Below, one piece after another: positions 30,783 to 39,482 of a stretch of 64,000 bases of DNA. Source of the DNA: Amycolatopsis orientalis DSM 40040 = KCTC 9412 (GTDB lineage: Bacteria > Actinomycetota > Actinomycetes > Mycobacteriales > Pseudonocardiaceae). A program made the translations under genes and the position numbers. Numbering within the stretch: the stretch's first letter is position 1; each line of letters starts with the position of its first letter. Where the stretch lies: NCBI RefSeq assembly GCF_000478275.1, contig NZ_ASJB01000083.1, positions 620,001 through 684,000 on the forward strand, read 5' to 3'. The notes below the pieces were generated by a model. That model saw nothing but the letters and a program-made list of their open reading frames with translations, was not told where the DNA came from and searched no databases.

Positions 30783-33695
30783 CTACTTCGTCTTCGTGGC
30801 CGTAGAGCGCGAAGCGGGCTTCTTGGCGGCAGTCGACTTCGCGGCCGCCGTCTTGGTCGCGGTCGTCTTGGTCGCGGTGGTCTTCTTCGCCGCGGCCGTC
30901 TTGGTGGCCGTCGTCTTCGACGCCGCGGGCTTGCGCGCCGGAGCCTTGCGCTTGGGCGCCGGGCCCTTCGCGCGCTTCTCCGCCAGCAGTTCGGCACCGC
31001 GCTCGGCGGTCAGCTCCTCGATGCTGTCCGACTTCCGCAGCGTCGCGTTGTACTCGCCATCGGTCACGTACGGACCGAAGCGGCCGTCCTTGACCACCAT
31101 CGGCTTGCCGGACACCGGGTCGTCGCCCAGCTCCTTCAGCGGCGGCTTCGCGGTCGCGGAGCGGCCACGCTGCTTCGGCTCCGAGTAGATCTTCAGTGCC
31201 TCTTCGAGCGTGATCGAGAACAGCTGGTCCTCGGTCGTGAGCGAACGCGAGTCCGTGCCCTTCTTCAGGTACGGCCCGTAGCGCCCGTTCTGCGCGGTGA
31301 TCTCGTCGCCGGACTCCGGGTCCTTGCCGACCACGCGCGGCAGCGAGAGCAGCTTCAGCGCGTCTTCGAGGGTCATCGTCTCGATCGACATCGACTTGAA
31401 CAACGAGCCCGTACGCGGCTTCGGCTGCTTCGCCTTCGCGGCCTTCTTCTGTGCGGCTGTCGCTCCCTCGGGCAGCGGCTCCGGCTCGGGCAGCAGCTCG
31501 GTGACGTACGGGCCGAAGCGGCCTTCCTTCGCCACGATCTCGTGCCCGCTGACCGGGTCCGTGCCGAGCACGCGGCCTTCCTGCGGCGTCGCGAACAGCT
31601 TCTCGGCGAGTTCCGCGGTCAGCTCGTCCGGCGGCAGGTCCTCGGGCAGGTTCGCCCGCTGCGACGTGCCGTCGACCTCGCGCTCGAGGTACGGACCGTA
31701 GCGGCCGACGCGCACAACGACGGCGTGGCCGTCGGCGTCGCTGAACAGCGGGATCGAGTTGATCTCGCGGGCGTCGATGTCCTCGACGCCGGAGCCGACC
31801 AGCTTCTTCAGCCCGCCGAGCCTGCCGACGGAACCGTCGACGCCCATGTCGCCGCCGAAGTAGAACTTCGACAGCCACTGCGTCCGGTGTTCGTCACCGG
31901 CGGCGATGCGGTCGAGCTCGTCCTCCATCCCGGCGGTGAAGTCGTAGTCGACCAGCCGCTCGAAGTGCCGCTCCATCAGGCCGATCACGGCGAACGCGAC
32001 CCAGGAGGGCACCAGCGCGGAACCCTTCTTCCACACGTAGCCGCGGTCCTGGATGGTCTTGATGATCGACGCGTACGTCGACGGGCGGCCGATGCCCAGC
32101 TCTTCGAGCTTGCTGACCAGGCTCGGCTCCGAGTAGCGCGCCGGCGGCGACGTGGTGTGCCCGTCGGGGCTCAGGTCGGTCGCGGTCAGCGCCTGGTCCT
32201 TGACCAGCTGCGGGAGACGGCTCTGCTTGTCGTCCGCCTCGCCACCGCTTTCGGTGTCGACGGCCTCGACGTACGCCTTGAGGAACCCGGCGAAGGTGAT
32301 CGTGCGGCCCGAGGAGGCGAAGGTGCACTCCTCGCCGCTGGTGGCCGTGCCGACGATGCGCACCGACATCGTGGTGCCCTTCGCGTCCGCCATCTGCGAC
32401 GCGATCGTGCGCTGCCAGATCATCTCGTAAAGGCGGTACTCGTCGGTGTCCAGATCCTTCGCGACCTGGCCCGGCGTGCGGAAGACCTCGCCCGAGGGAC
32501 GGATCGCCTCGTGGGCTTCCTGCGCGTTCTTCACCTTGCGGGTGTACTGGCGCGGCGACGGCGAGACGTATTCCTTGCCGTACAGCTGCGTCGCCTGGCT
32601 GCGCGCCGCCGAGATCGCCGACTCCGACAGCGTCGTGGAGTCGGTACGCATATAAGTGATGTACCCGTTCTCGTACAGCTTCTGCGCGATCCGCATGGTG
32701 CGCTCGGAGGTGAACCGCAGCTTGCGGCCCGCCTCCTGCTGCAGGGTCGAGGTCATGAAGGGCGCGTACGGCTTCCGCGTGTACGGCTTCTCCTCGACGC
32801 TCGCGACCTTGAAGTCGCGGTTCTTCAGCGCCTCGGCCAGCCGCACGGCGTCGGCCTCGGCCAGCACACGGATCTCGTTGTTCGAAGCCTTCAGCCGCCC
32901 GTCGGAGCCGAAGTCGCGGCCCGTGGCCAGGCGCGCGCCGTCGACGGCGATCATCCTGGCCGGGAAGTTCCGCGGCGACGCCTCGGCACCGGCGTCCATC
33001 GTCGCGGAGATGTCCCAGTACGACGCCGAGGTGAAGCGCATGCGCTCACGCTCGCGTTCGACCACGATCCGGGTCGCCACGGACTGCACCCGGCCCGCCG
33101 AAAGCTTCGGCATGACCTTCTTCCACAGCACGGGCGAGACCTCGTAGCCGTAGAGCCGGTCCAGGATGCGGCGGGTCTCCTGCGCGTCGACCAGGTCGCC
33201 GTCGAGTTCACGGGTGCTGTCGGCCGCGGCGCGGATCGCCTGCTCGGTGACCTCGTGGAAGACCATCCGGCGGACCGGGACCTTCGGCTTGAGGGTCTCC
33301 AGCAGATGCCACGCGATGGCTTCACCCTCGCGGTCGGGGTCCGTGGCGAGGTAGAGCTCGTCGACGTCCTTCAACAAGCCCTTCAGCTCGGTGACCTTGG
33401 ACTTCTTGTCCGGTGTGACGACGTAGAGCGCCTTGAAGTCGTTGTCGACGTCGACACCCAGCCGGGCCCACGACTCACCCTTGTACTGGGCGGGTACGTC
33501 GGCCGCGCCGCGGGGAAGGTCACGGATGTGCCCGACGGAGGACTCCACGACGTAGTTCGCGCCGAGGTACGGGGCGATCTTGCGGGCCTTGGTCGGCGAC
33601 TCGACGATCACCAGCCGACGGCGGCCCGCGCCATCGTCCGACGCCGCGGTCTTCTTCGTCCGTGCTCCTGCCACGCTGTCCTGCTCTCCGCTCAT
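30783..33695 (-). CDS. topA: DNA topoisomerase I (type IA)
   Basis: 970 residues. Relaxes negative supercoils through a 5'-phosphotyrosine link. The Toprim domain starts LVIVESPTKARKI near 29, and its acidic DPDREGE stretch is near 138-144. The active-site Tyr lies in YITYMRTDST near 345. Four actinobacterial C-terminal repeats (GRYGPY/GRFGPYV) replace zinc fingers, and the tail (about 915-970) is a Lys/Thr/Ala repeat (TKTAAAKKT-like) that binds DNA and helps processivity. ATG 33695 follows GAAGG; the frame is open to 33800 but the extra part is Arg-rich and unlike TopA starts. Alone in its unit. Confidence 0.95.
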   Translation of the reverse strand: MSGEQDSVAGARTKKTAASDDGAGRRRLVIVESPTKARKIAPYLGANYVVESSVGHIRDLPRGAADVPAQYKGESWARLGVDVDNDFKALYVVTPDKKSKVTELKGLLKDVDELYLATDPDREGEAIAWHLLETLKPKVPVRRMVFHEVTEQAIRAAADSTRELDGDLVDAQETRRILDRLYGYEVSPVLWKKVMPKLSAGRVQSVATRIVVERERERMRFTSASYWDISATMDAGAEASPRNFPARMIAVDGARLATGRDFGSDGRLKASNNEIRVLAEADAVRLAEALKNRDFKVASVEEKPYTRKPYAPFMTSTLQQEAGRKLRFTSERTMRIAQKLYENGYITYMRTDSTTLSESAISAARSQATQLYGKEYVSPSPRQYTRKVKNAQEAHEAIRPSGEVFRTPGQVAKDLDTDEYRLYEMIWQRTIASQMADAKGTTMSVRIVGTATSGEECTFASSGRTITFAGFLKAYVEAVDTESGGEADDKQSRLPQLVKDQALTATDLSPDGHTTSPPARYSEPSLVSKLEELGIGRPSTYASIIKTIQDRGYVWKKGSALVPSWVAFAVIGLMERHFERLVDYDFTAGMEDELDRIAAGDEHRTQWLSKFYFGGDMGVDGSVGRLGGLKKLVGSGVEDIDAREINSIPLFSDADGHAVVVRVGRYGPYLEREVDGTSQRANLPEDLPPDELTAELAEKLFATPQEGRVLGTDPVSGHEIVAKEGRFGPYVTELLPEPEPLPEGATAAQKKAAKAKQPKPRTGSLFKSMSIETMTLEDALKLLSLPRVVGKDPESGDEITAQNGRYGPYLKKGTDSRSLTTEDQLFSITLEEALKIYSEPKQRGRSATAKPPLKELGDDPVSGKPMVVKDGRFGPYVTDGEYNATLRKSDSIEELTAERGAELLAEKRAKGPAPKRKAPARKPAASKTTATKTAAAKKTTATKTTATKTAAAKSTAAKKPASRSTATKTK

Positions 33696-33963
33696 CTTCG
33701 GCGCCTTCGCGCCGCCTCTCGACCCGTCAGTGTGCACGCTCGCACCGCCCGGACCACGTCTAGGTGGTGCAACACGCCGCCGATCGTGTGTCCAGCGCAT
33801 CGCCGCTGACCTCGCCGATGTTTCCTTTCAACACCTAGCACGTGATGTCGGACACGTCCGCCTGGGGTCCCGCGTGACCGGGTCAACACCCTCCGTTCGA
33901 CGGTGGTGGGTCCTTCCCGCCAACGCTTCACTTGATGTCCACGCCGACCCGAAAGGACTCCAC

Positions 33964-34776
33964 GTGACCCGACGACTTCTCGGCACCCTGTTCGCCATGC
34001 TGACCGCATCCGCACTGGTCGGCGTCACCCCGGCGGAGGCGGCGACGACCACGTTCGCCGGAACCGTGGCCTTGTCGAACTGCTCCGGGTCGGTGGTCAA
34101 ACCGCCCGAGGCGAGCCTGGACGACCCGGCCCTCGTCCTCTCCAACGGGCATTGCCTCCAAGAAGGTTTCCCGGACCCTGGAGAAGTAATCGTCAACAAG
34201 CCGTCGTCACGAACCTTCAGCCTGCTGTCCAAGGACGGCCGTTCGTCGCTGGGCACACTCAAGGCGAAGAAGCTGCTCTACGCGACGATGACCGACACCG
34301 ACGTCTCGCTGTACCAGCTCGGCACCAGCTATTCGAAGATCCAGTCGACCTACGGTATCTCCCCGCTGACGCTGTCGCCGACCCGTCCTTCGGCCGGCGT
34401 CGCGATGGACGTGGTCTCGGGGTACTGGAAGAAGATCTACTCCTGCAACATCGACGGTTTCGTGCACGAGCTGCACGAGGCGGACTGGGTCTGGAAGGAC
34501 TCGATCAGGTACACCTCGGCGTGCAAGACGATCGGCGGGACCTCGGGTTCGCCGATCATCGAGACCTCGACCGGGAAGGTCGTCGGCGTCAACAACACCG
34601 GCAACGAAAGCGGTCAGCGGTGCACGATGAACAACCCGTGCGAGGTCGACGCCGCCGGGAACGTGACCGTGCGGAAGGGCATCAACTACGGGGAGCAGAC
34701 CTATCAGCTGACGTCCTGCCTTTCCCATAGCGAGCTGGACCTGGCGAATCCGAACTGCAGGGCGCCGAAGCCCTGA
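33964..34776 (+). CDS. secreted trypsin-like serine protease
   Basis: 270 residues. Signal peptide about 1-29 (LLGTLFAMLTASALVGVTPAEA). Catalytic triad: His in SNGHCLQ near 63, Asp in TDTDVSLYQL near 114, Ser in GGTSGSPII near 201. Six Cys suggest disulfides. The GTG start has GAAAGGA 6 nt upstream. An extracellular protease; its specificity pocket cannot be judged reliably. Divergent from topA, followed by palindrome copy 7. Confidence 0.88.
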   Translation: MTRRLLGTLFAMLTASALVGVTPAEAATTTFAGTVALSNCSGSVVKPPEASLDDPALVLSNGHCLQEGFPDPGEVIVNKPSSRTFSLLSKDGRSSLGTLKAKKLLYATMTDTDVSLYQLGTSYSKIQSTYGISPLTLSPTRPSAGVAMDVVSGYWKKIYSCNIDGFVHELHEADWVWKDSIRYTSACKTIGGTSGSPIIETSTGKVVGVNNTGNESGQRCTMNNPCEVDAAGNVTVRKGINYGEQTYQLTSCLSHSELDLANPNCRAPKP

Positions 34777-34793
34777 CACCCCTCGTCTCGAGT

Positions 34794-34846
34794 GCCATGA
34801 AAGGTCCTTTCCTTGCAAAATTTGCGAGGAAAGGACCTTTCCTGGC
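34794..34846. terminator. 26-nt hairpin (palindrome family copy 7)
   Basis: 26-nt arms (34794-34819 and 34821-34846) with two mismatches and a one-base centre; core GAAAGGTCCTTTCC. It sits 17 bp behind the protease stop and 13 bp before the stop of the convergent WhiA-like gene. Confidence 0.8.
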
Positions 34847-34859
34847 ATTTTGGCGAGGT

Positions 34860-35453
34860 TCACCCGGCGCGGACGGCGGGCACCAGACTCGGCCAAGCGG
34901 GCTCCGCGCCGACAGGCGCGTCCCCGATCAGCTCCAGCACGTGCGCGAGCCGCCGACGGCCCGTGATGCGCAGCAGCGCCTCTTCACCCTTGAAGGCTTT
35001 CGCCGGGACGCCCAGCCGGGCCAGCGCCGTGATCAGCCGTTCGTGCGTTTCCGGCGCCTCCGGATCGAGTGCGAGCAGGTAGCCGTTGCCCTGCGGGCTA
35101 CCCGCCGCCAGTGCCCACATCCTCAGCATCGCCCCGTTGAGCCGGAACCCGTCCGGCAGTACCTTTTCCTCACCACGGGTCCAGTGCCGTTCCAGCGGCA
35201 GCAGATCGACCCGGAACGGCGTTCTCACCAGCGGCCGCCCGCAGTCCGCGGCGGTGACCTGCGCCTCCGCGCCGCGACGTCGGCATTCCCTCGCCAGGGC
35301 ACGCGCCCGCCACGGCTCGTCGACCACGGCGGACAGCCGCGCGGCCGTCCGCCCGAAGCCCGCCATCCACCCGGGCCCGCACAGCACACCGGCGAGGTCG
35401 GCGAGCCCAGGCCCGCTCGCCTCCGCCGAGAAGAGCGAGATCGTCCCGTCCAC
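34860..35453 (-). CDS. WhiA-like protein lacking the DNA-binding domain
   Basis: About 197 residues. The C-terminal half has the look of the WhiA LAGLIDADG-type fold: R-L-N-G-A-M-L-R-M-W-A-L-A-A-G, then GYLLALDPEAPETHERL, LARLGVPAKAF, and a closing RRRLAHVLELIGD. The N-terminal part (LADLAGVLCGPGWM) resembles WhiA's first repeat. WhiA is about 325 residues with a C-terminal HTH; that is missing here, and catalytic acids of homing endonucleases are not evident. GTG 35453 is preferred since TATTCT lies 6 nt upstream; GTG 35471 is possible. The position next to topA fits Rv3647c. Function unknown. Confidence 0.6.
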   Translation of the reverse strand: MDGTISLFSAEASGPGLADLAGVLCGPGWMAGFGRTAARLSAVVDEPWRARALARECRRRGAEAQVTAADCGRPLVRTPFRVDLLPLERHWTRGEEKVLPDGFRLNGAMLRMWALAAGSPQGNGYLLALDPEAPETHERLITALARLGVPAKAFKGEEALLRITGRRRLAHVLELIGDAPVGAEPAWPSLVPAVRAG

Positions 35454-35505
35454 CCCGACAGAATAGAACACAAGTTCGACTCATGGCCAGTGACAGCCCG
35501 GTGAC

Positions 35506-36090
35506 TCAGCGCGGTTGCTTGACCAATTCCTGGCAAGCGGGGATCCGGCTGCTCGCCGAAGCGAGCTGAGGGACGTCGTTAAGGCCCCTGAGGAGGTCGA
35601 GGCGGTCGAGTTCGTCGAGGGACGACCTCGCGTCGCGAAGGGCCGTCTTCGTCGCCTCGGCGTCGGTTGAGGAGTCGAGGCGGTGACGGACGTCGTCTGC
35701 GCGGACGCGGATGCCGTCGAGCTGGGCGACCGCGGCCGTTCGCGAGGCGTCGCCGCCGGCGACCGGCGACGGGCCGAGGCTCCGGAGCGCGGCGGACGTG
35801 CGGTTCAGCCCTTCGACCACCGAGCCCATCAGCTCACTGGAGGTCCGGGACGCCTGCTGCAGCGTGCTCGGATCGACGCTGGGCAACGTCGACAGCGCAC
35901 GCACGAGGCTGCCCGCGGCGCCGCAGTATCCCTCCGCCCAGGCGGAGGTGGGGTCGGCCTGCGACGCACTGACCGTCGCGAGACCTTCTTGTCTGGCTTG
36001 GGAAGTCACCGCGGGCTGCTGCCCGCACCCGGCGAGGCCGAGCCCGATACCTGTTGCTAGCGCGGCAAGGACGGTGAACCGCGGCCGCAC
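35506..36090 (-). CDS. putative lipoprotein of unknown function (1)
   Basis: 194 residues. The signal with lipobox LAGC (Cys about 22) predicts a lipid-anchored extracytoplasmic protein. The mature part is helical with WAEGYCGAAGSLVRAL near 50 and a final IPACQELVKQPR. GTG 36090 has GGAGGT 7 nt upstream. It shares design with the next gene upstream (one Cys in an aromatic-G-x-C-G helix, one Cys at the C-terminal P-x-C), so the pair are probable paralogues with one disulfide joining the two ends of a helical bundle. Confidence 0.75.
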   Translation of the reverse strand: MRPRFTVLAALATGIGLGLAGCGQQPAVTSQARQEGLATVSASQADPTSAWAEGYCGAAGSLVRALSTLPSVDPSTLQQASRTSSELMGSVVEGLNRTSAALRSLGPSPVAGGDASRTAAVAQLDGIRVRADDVRHRLDSSTDAEATKTALRDARSSLDELDRLDLLRGLNDVPQLASASSRIPACQELVKQPR

Positions 36091-36181
36091 GAAAACACCT
36101 CCCGACCTGACGACTTCCCAGCTGGCCCCCGACGGTACCGATCCCGGGGGGCAATGCAAATCAACGTGACGACAAGAAAGG

Positions 36182-36754
36182 TCAGGAAGGCAGCTTCTTG
36201 CAGTTCGGGGCCTGTGCTGCCAGCGCTTTCAGCGACGCGTTCGTTTCCAGCTGCTGGAACGGGTCGGGCATGTCGTTGATGGCGGACCCGATCTGCTGGA
36301 ACGAGACCGCGGCGGCCGCGGCGGCCATCTTGTCGTCCTTCGGCGCGGCGTCCAGTTTGGTCTTCGCCGCGACGACCTGGTCGCGCAGCGGCGTCAGCGC
36401 GTCGACGAGGCTCTTGCGTGCGGCCTCGGCTTCCGGGCTCGGCGCCTGGCTGAGCCCCTTCAGTCCGGTGACGGCGTTGTCGAAACCGGGAGCGAACACC
36501 CCGAAGGCTTCGTCCATCGCCTTCCGCGCGCTCGCGACATCGCCCTGCTGGACTTCGGGCATCTTGAAGTCGCCGATCTTGGCGAAGTCGATCAGCGAGC
36601 CGCAGAAGCCGTCCATCCACGAGGCTCCGGCAGCGGCGGCGGGAGAAGAAGTGGCGGGAGAAGAAGGTGCGGGAGCGGCGGGCGGCGTCTCGGCACCACC
36701 ACCGCAGGCCGTCAGCAGGAACGCGGTGGCGAAAAGCGCGAACGGACGCCTCAT
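36182..36754 (-). CDS. putative lipoprotein of unknown function (2)
   Basis: 190 residues. Signal MRRPFALFATAFLLTAC with lipobox LTAC; a Pro/Ala/Ser linker (about 22-43) places the helical body away from the membrane. WMDGFCGSLIDF near 46-57 and the C-terminal APNCKKLPS give the same two-Cys design as the downstream lipoprotein. No enzyme motif is seen. The two genes are 91 bp apart in the same direction; ATG 36754 begins the unit. Confidence 0.75.
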   Translation of the reverse strand: MRRPFALFATAFLLTACGGGAETPPAAPAPSSPATSSPAAAAGASWMDGFCGSLIDFAKIGDFKMPEVQQGDVASARKAMDEAFGVFAPGFDNAVTGLKGLSQAPSPEAEAARKSLVDALTPLRDQVVAAKTKLDAAPKDDKMAAAAAAVSFQQIGSAINDMPDPFQQLETNASLKALAAQAPNCKKLPS

Positions 36755-36810
36755 GGCAGGACTCCCCCGGAACAGGATCGGCGTGACGCGCAGAGATTAG
36801 CCTGCCCCGG

Positions 36811-36852
36811 CAAAAACGCCGGGCCCGCCACGGAAAACGTGACGGGCCCGGC
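36811..36852 (-). terminator. intrinsic terminator of hppA
   Basis: On the minus strand a 10-bp GC stem GCCGGGCCCG with an inner CACG/CGTG extension and a purine-rich loop is followed directly by TTTTTG, a proper rho-independent terminator 18 bp after the hppA stop. It is one of only two U-tract terminators noticed in the window. Confidence 0.85.
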
Positions 36853-36869
36853 GGTGGGGATCTTCGGCG

Positions 36870-39164
36870 TTACGCCTTCGCTTCCGCGGGTGTGTCGGAG
36901 AGAACCGACTCACGCCGCTTGGAAACGACGATCGCCGCGACGATGATCGCGACGGCGACCAGCGAAATCGCGATACGGATGCCGACGTTGGCGTCCGCGC
37001 CGATCGAGAACTGCACGACCGCCGGGGCGATCAGCACCGAAACCAGGTTCATCACCTTGATCAGCGGGTTGATCGCCGGACCGGCGGTGTCCTTGAACGG
37101 GTCACCCACGGTGTCACCGATGATGGTGGCCTCGTGCGCGTCCGAACCCTTGCCGCCGTGGCTTCCGTCCTCCACGAGCTTCTTCGCGTTGTCCCAGGCG
37201 CCACCGGAGTTGGCGAGGAAGATCGCCATCAGGGTGCCGGTCGCGATCGCGCCGGCGAGGTAGCCGGCGAGCGCGCCGGTGCCGAGGCCGAAACCGACCG
37301 CGATCGGGGCGAAGACCGCGAGCAGACCGGGCGTGGTCAGCTCACGCAGCGAGTCACGCGTGACGATGTCGACGACCCGGCCGTACTCGGGACGGGTGGT
37401 GCCCTCCATGATCCCCGGGATGTCGCGGAACTGGCGGCGCACTTCGTAGACGACCGCGCCGGCGGCCCGGGACACCGCGTTGACCGCGAGACCGGAGAAC
37501 AGGAACACGACCGCCGCGCCGACGATCACGCCGACGAGGGTGTTCGGGCTGACGACCGAGTTGACGAAGAAGTTCAGCGCGTCCGTACTGGCCTGCGCCG
37601 CCTCCGGAATCGACTTCAGCGCCTTGCTGATCGCGTCCTGATAGGACCCGAACAGCGCCGTCGCCGCGAGGACCGCCGTGGCGATCGCGATGCCCTTGGT
37701 GATCGCCTTGGTGGTGTTGCCGACCGCGTCGAGTTCGGTGAGGATCTGCGCCGCCTCTTCGTCGACGTCGCCCGACATCTCGGCGATGCCCTGCGCGTTG
37801 TCCGAAATCGGGCCGAAGGTGTCCATGGCGACGATGACGCCGACGGTGGTGAGCAGACCGGTTCCGGCCAGCGCCACGGCGAACAGCGCCACGCCGCCGC
37901 CGAGCAGGTACGCGCCGAACACGGCCGCGCCGATGACCAGGGCGGTGTACACGGCGGATTCGAAACCGACCGAGATACCGGCCAGGATCACCGTCGCCGC
38001 ACCGGTTTCCGACGACTTGCCGACTTCCTTCACCGGCTTGTGCTCGGTGCCGGTGTAGTACCCGGTGAGCTTCAGGATGACTGCGGCGAGCACGATGCCG
38101 ATGATCACCGAGATGGTCGCGATGAGGGCCGGGCTGCCGGACTGGGTGGTGGCCCCGCTGGTCAGCTCGGAGAACGAGCCGGGCAGGTAGACGAACGCCG
38201 CGATCGTCGAAAGCACCGCGGAAATGGCCGCGGAGATGTAGAACGAGCGGTTGATCGTGACGAGGCCGCCCTCGCCCGCCTTGGCCTTGGTGATGTAGAC
38301 ACCGATGACCGCGGTGATCACGCCGATGGCGGGGACGATGAGCGGGAAGATCAGGCCGTGCACGCCGAAGGCGGTGCTGCCCAGGATCAGTGCCGCCACG
38401 AGCATGACCGCGTACGACTCGAAGAGGTCCGCCGCCATCCCGGCGCAGTCACCCACGTTGTCACCGACGTTGTCGGCGATGGTGGCCGCGTTGCGCGGGT
38501 CGTCCTCGGGGATGCCCTGCTCGACCTTGCCGACCAGGTCCGCGCCGACGTCGGCGGCCTTCGTGAAGATACCGCCGCCGACACGCATGAACATCGCGAT
38601 CAGCGCGGCACCGAAACCGAAGCCCTCCAACACCTTCGGCGCCTGTCCGGTGTAGACCAGGACGACCACCGCGGCGCCGAAGAGACCGAGGCCGACGGTG
38701 ATCATGCCGACCACGCCACCGGTGCGGAAGGCCAGGCGCATCGCCTTCTCGCGACCGCCTTCCTCACGCGACGCGGCCGCGACCCGCAGGTTCGCCTGCG
38801 TCGCCAGCCACATGCCGAGATAGCCGATCGCGAAGGAGAACGCCGCGCCGACCAGGAAGAAGATCGACCTGCCGATCTTCTCGTTCCAGTCATCGGCCGG
38901 CAAGGCGAAGAGCAGCAAGAACACGATTCCCCCGAAGATCACGAGGGTGTTGCGCTGCCGTTTGAGATAGGCAGCCGCACCTTCCTGCACTGCCTTCGCG
39001 ATGTCCTGCATCTTGGTGGTGCCCTGGCCCGCGGCCAGCACCTCCTTGAGCAGAACGTAGCCGATGACCAGTGCGGCAAGGGCGACCACGGCGATTACAC
39101 CGACAATGGTGTAACCACCTCCGGTGAGCGAGAGTTCGCCCGCCGCGAGGAACTGCCGGGACAT
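36870..39164 (-). CDS. hppA: membrane-bound proton-pumping pyrophosphatase
   Basis: 764 residues, about 16 membrane spans. Couples PPi hydrolysis to ion export across the cytoplasmic membrane. The signature DVGADLVGKVEQGIPEDDPRN (split here) lies near 204 and the DNVGDNVGDCAGMAADLFES region follows. The determinant GNTTKAITKG has Lys where K+-dependent enzymes have Ala, predicting a K+-independent H+ pump despite the common K+-stimulated label. ATG 39164 has AGGAGG 5 nt upstream. Monocistronic with its own terminator. Confidence 0.95.
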   Translation of the reverse strand: MSRQFLAAGELSLTGGGYTIVGVIAVVALAALVIGYVLLKEVLAAGQGTTKMQDIAKAVQEGAAAYLKRQRNTLVIFGGIVFLLLFALPADDWNEKIGRSIFFLVGAAFSFAIGYLGMWLATQANLRVAAASREEGGREKAMRLAFRTGGVVGMITVGLGLFGAAVVVLVYTGQAPKVLEGFGFGAALIAMFMRVGGGIFTKAADVGADLVGKVEQGIPEDDPRNAATIADNVGDNVGDCAGMAADLFESYAVMLVAALILGSTAFGVHGLIFPLIVPAIGVITAVIGVYITKAKAGEGGLVTINRSFYISAAISAVLSTIAAFVYLPGSFSELTSGATTQSGSPALIATISVIIGIVLAAVILKLTGYYTGTEHKPVKEVGKSSETGAATVILAGISVGFESAVYTALVIGAAVFGAYLLGGGVALFAVALAGTGLLTTVGVIVAMDTFGPISDNAQGIAEMSGDVDEEAAQILTELDAVGNTTKAITKGIAIATAVLAATALFGSYQDAISKALKSIPEAAQASTDALNFFVNSVVSPNTLVGVIVGAAVVFLFSGLAVNAVSRAAGAVVYEVRRQFRDIPGIMEGTTRPEYGRVVDIVTRDSLRELTTPGLLAVFAPIAVGFGLGTGALAGYLAGAIATGTLMAIFLANSGGAWDNAKKLVEDGSHGGKGSDAHEATIIGDTVGDPFKDTAGPAINPLIKVMNLVSVLIAPAVVQFSIGADANVGIRIAISLVAVAIIVAAIVVSKRRESVLSDTPAEAKA

Positions 39165-39380
39165 TCGTCCTCCTGGAGACGTCGCCGTTGGCCAACGACG
39201 ATCCGCCGATGGAACCGGCGTGCCGACGTTGGCATGGGGATCTGAACCGAACGTCACGCTAGTCGCACTGCAAGGCACGTCTCACATGACGCTCGCCACA
39301 GACGGTGTGGATTGCGGGAGTGTATTGGTAGTGGGATGGCGGGCGGCAAGGCGTCCCCGGCACCGCACGTTCCGTTACCT

Positions 39381-39396
39381 TGTGAGGCTGATCACT
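39381..39396. promoter_or_regulatory. possible CRP/GlxR-type site
   Basis: TGTGAGGCTGATCACT matches TGTGA-N6-TCACA with one mismatch, 87 bp before the helicase start. It is the only distinct signal in the 318-bp gap 39165-39482, which also must hold the divergent hppA promoter. Chance occurrence is quite possible. Confidence 0.35.
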
Positions 39397-39482
39397 GTAT
39401 CGATCATCCGCGCCCCTCCCCGGGGCCCGTTCCGGTCGCGGGCGGACGTTTTCTGTCGGGGTGCTGTGCGAAGCTTCCGAAG

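Noticed and set aside
30603..33809. 1068-residue plus-strand open frame opposite topA
   Set aside because: It is the Arg/Leu-rich antisense shadow of topA, which has clear motifs on the minus strand; GC-rich third positions keep such frames open.
37134..39245. 703-residue plus-strand open frame opposite hppA
   Set aside because: Shadow of hppA; Asp/Arg/His-rich composition typical of antisense frames.
39312..39482. 57-codon N-terminal extension of the helicase
   Set aside because: Encoded sequence is unlike helicase N-termini and includes promoter-like DNA; GTG 39483 has a -10 box 6 nt upstream.
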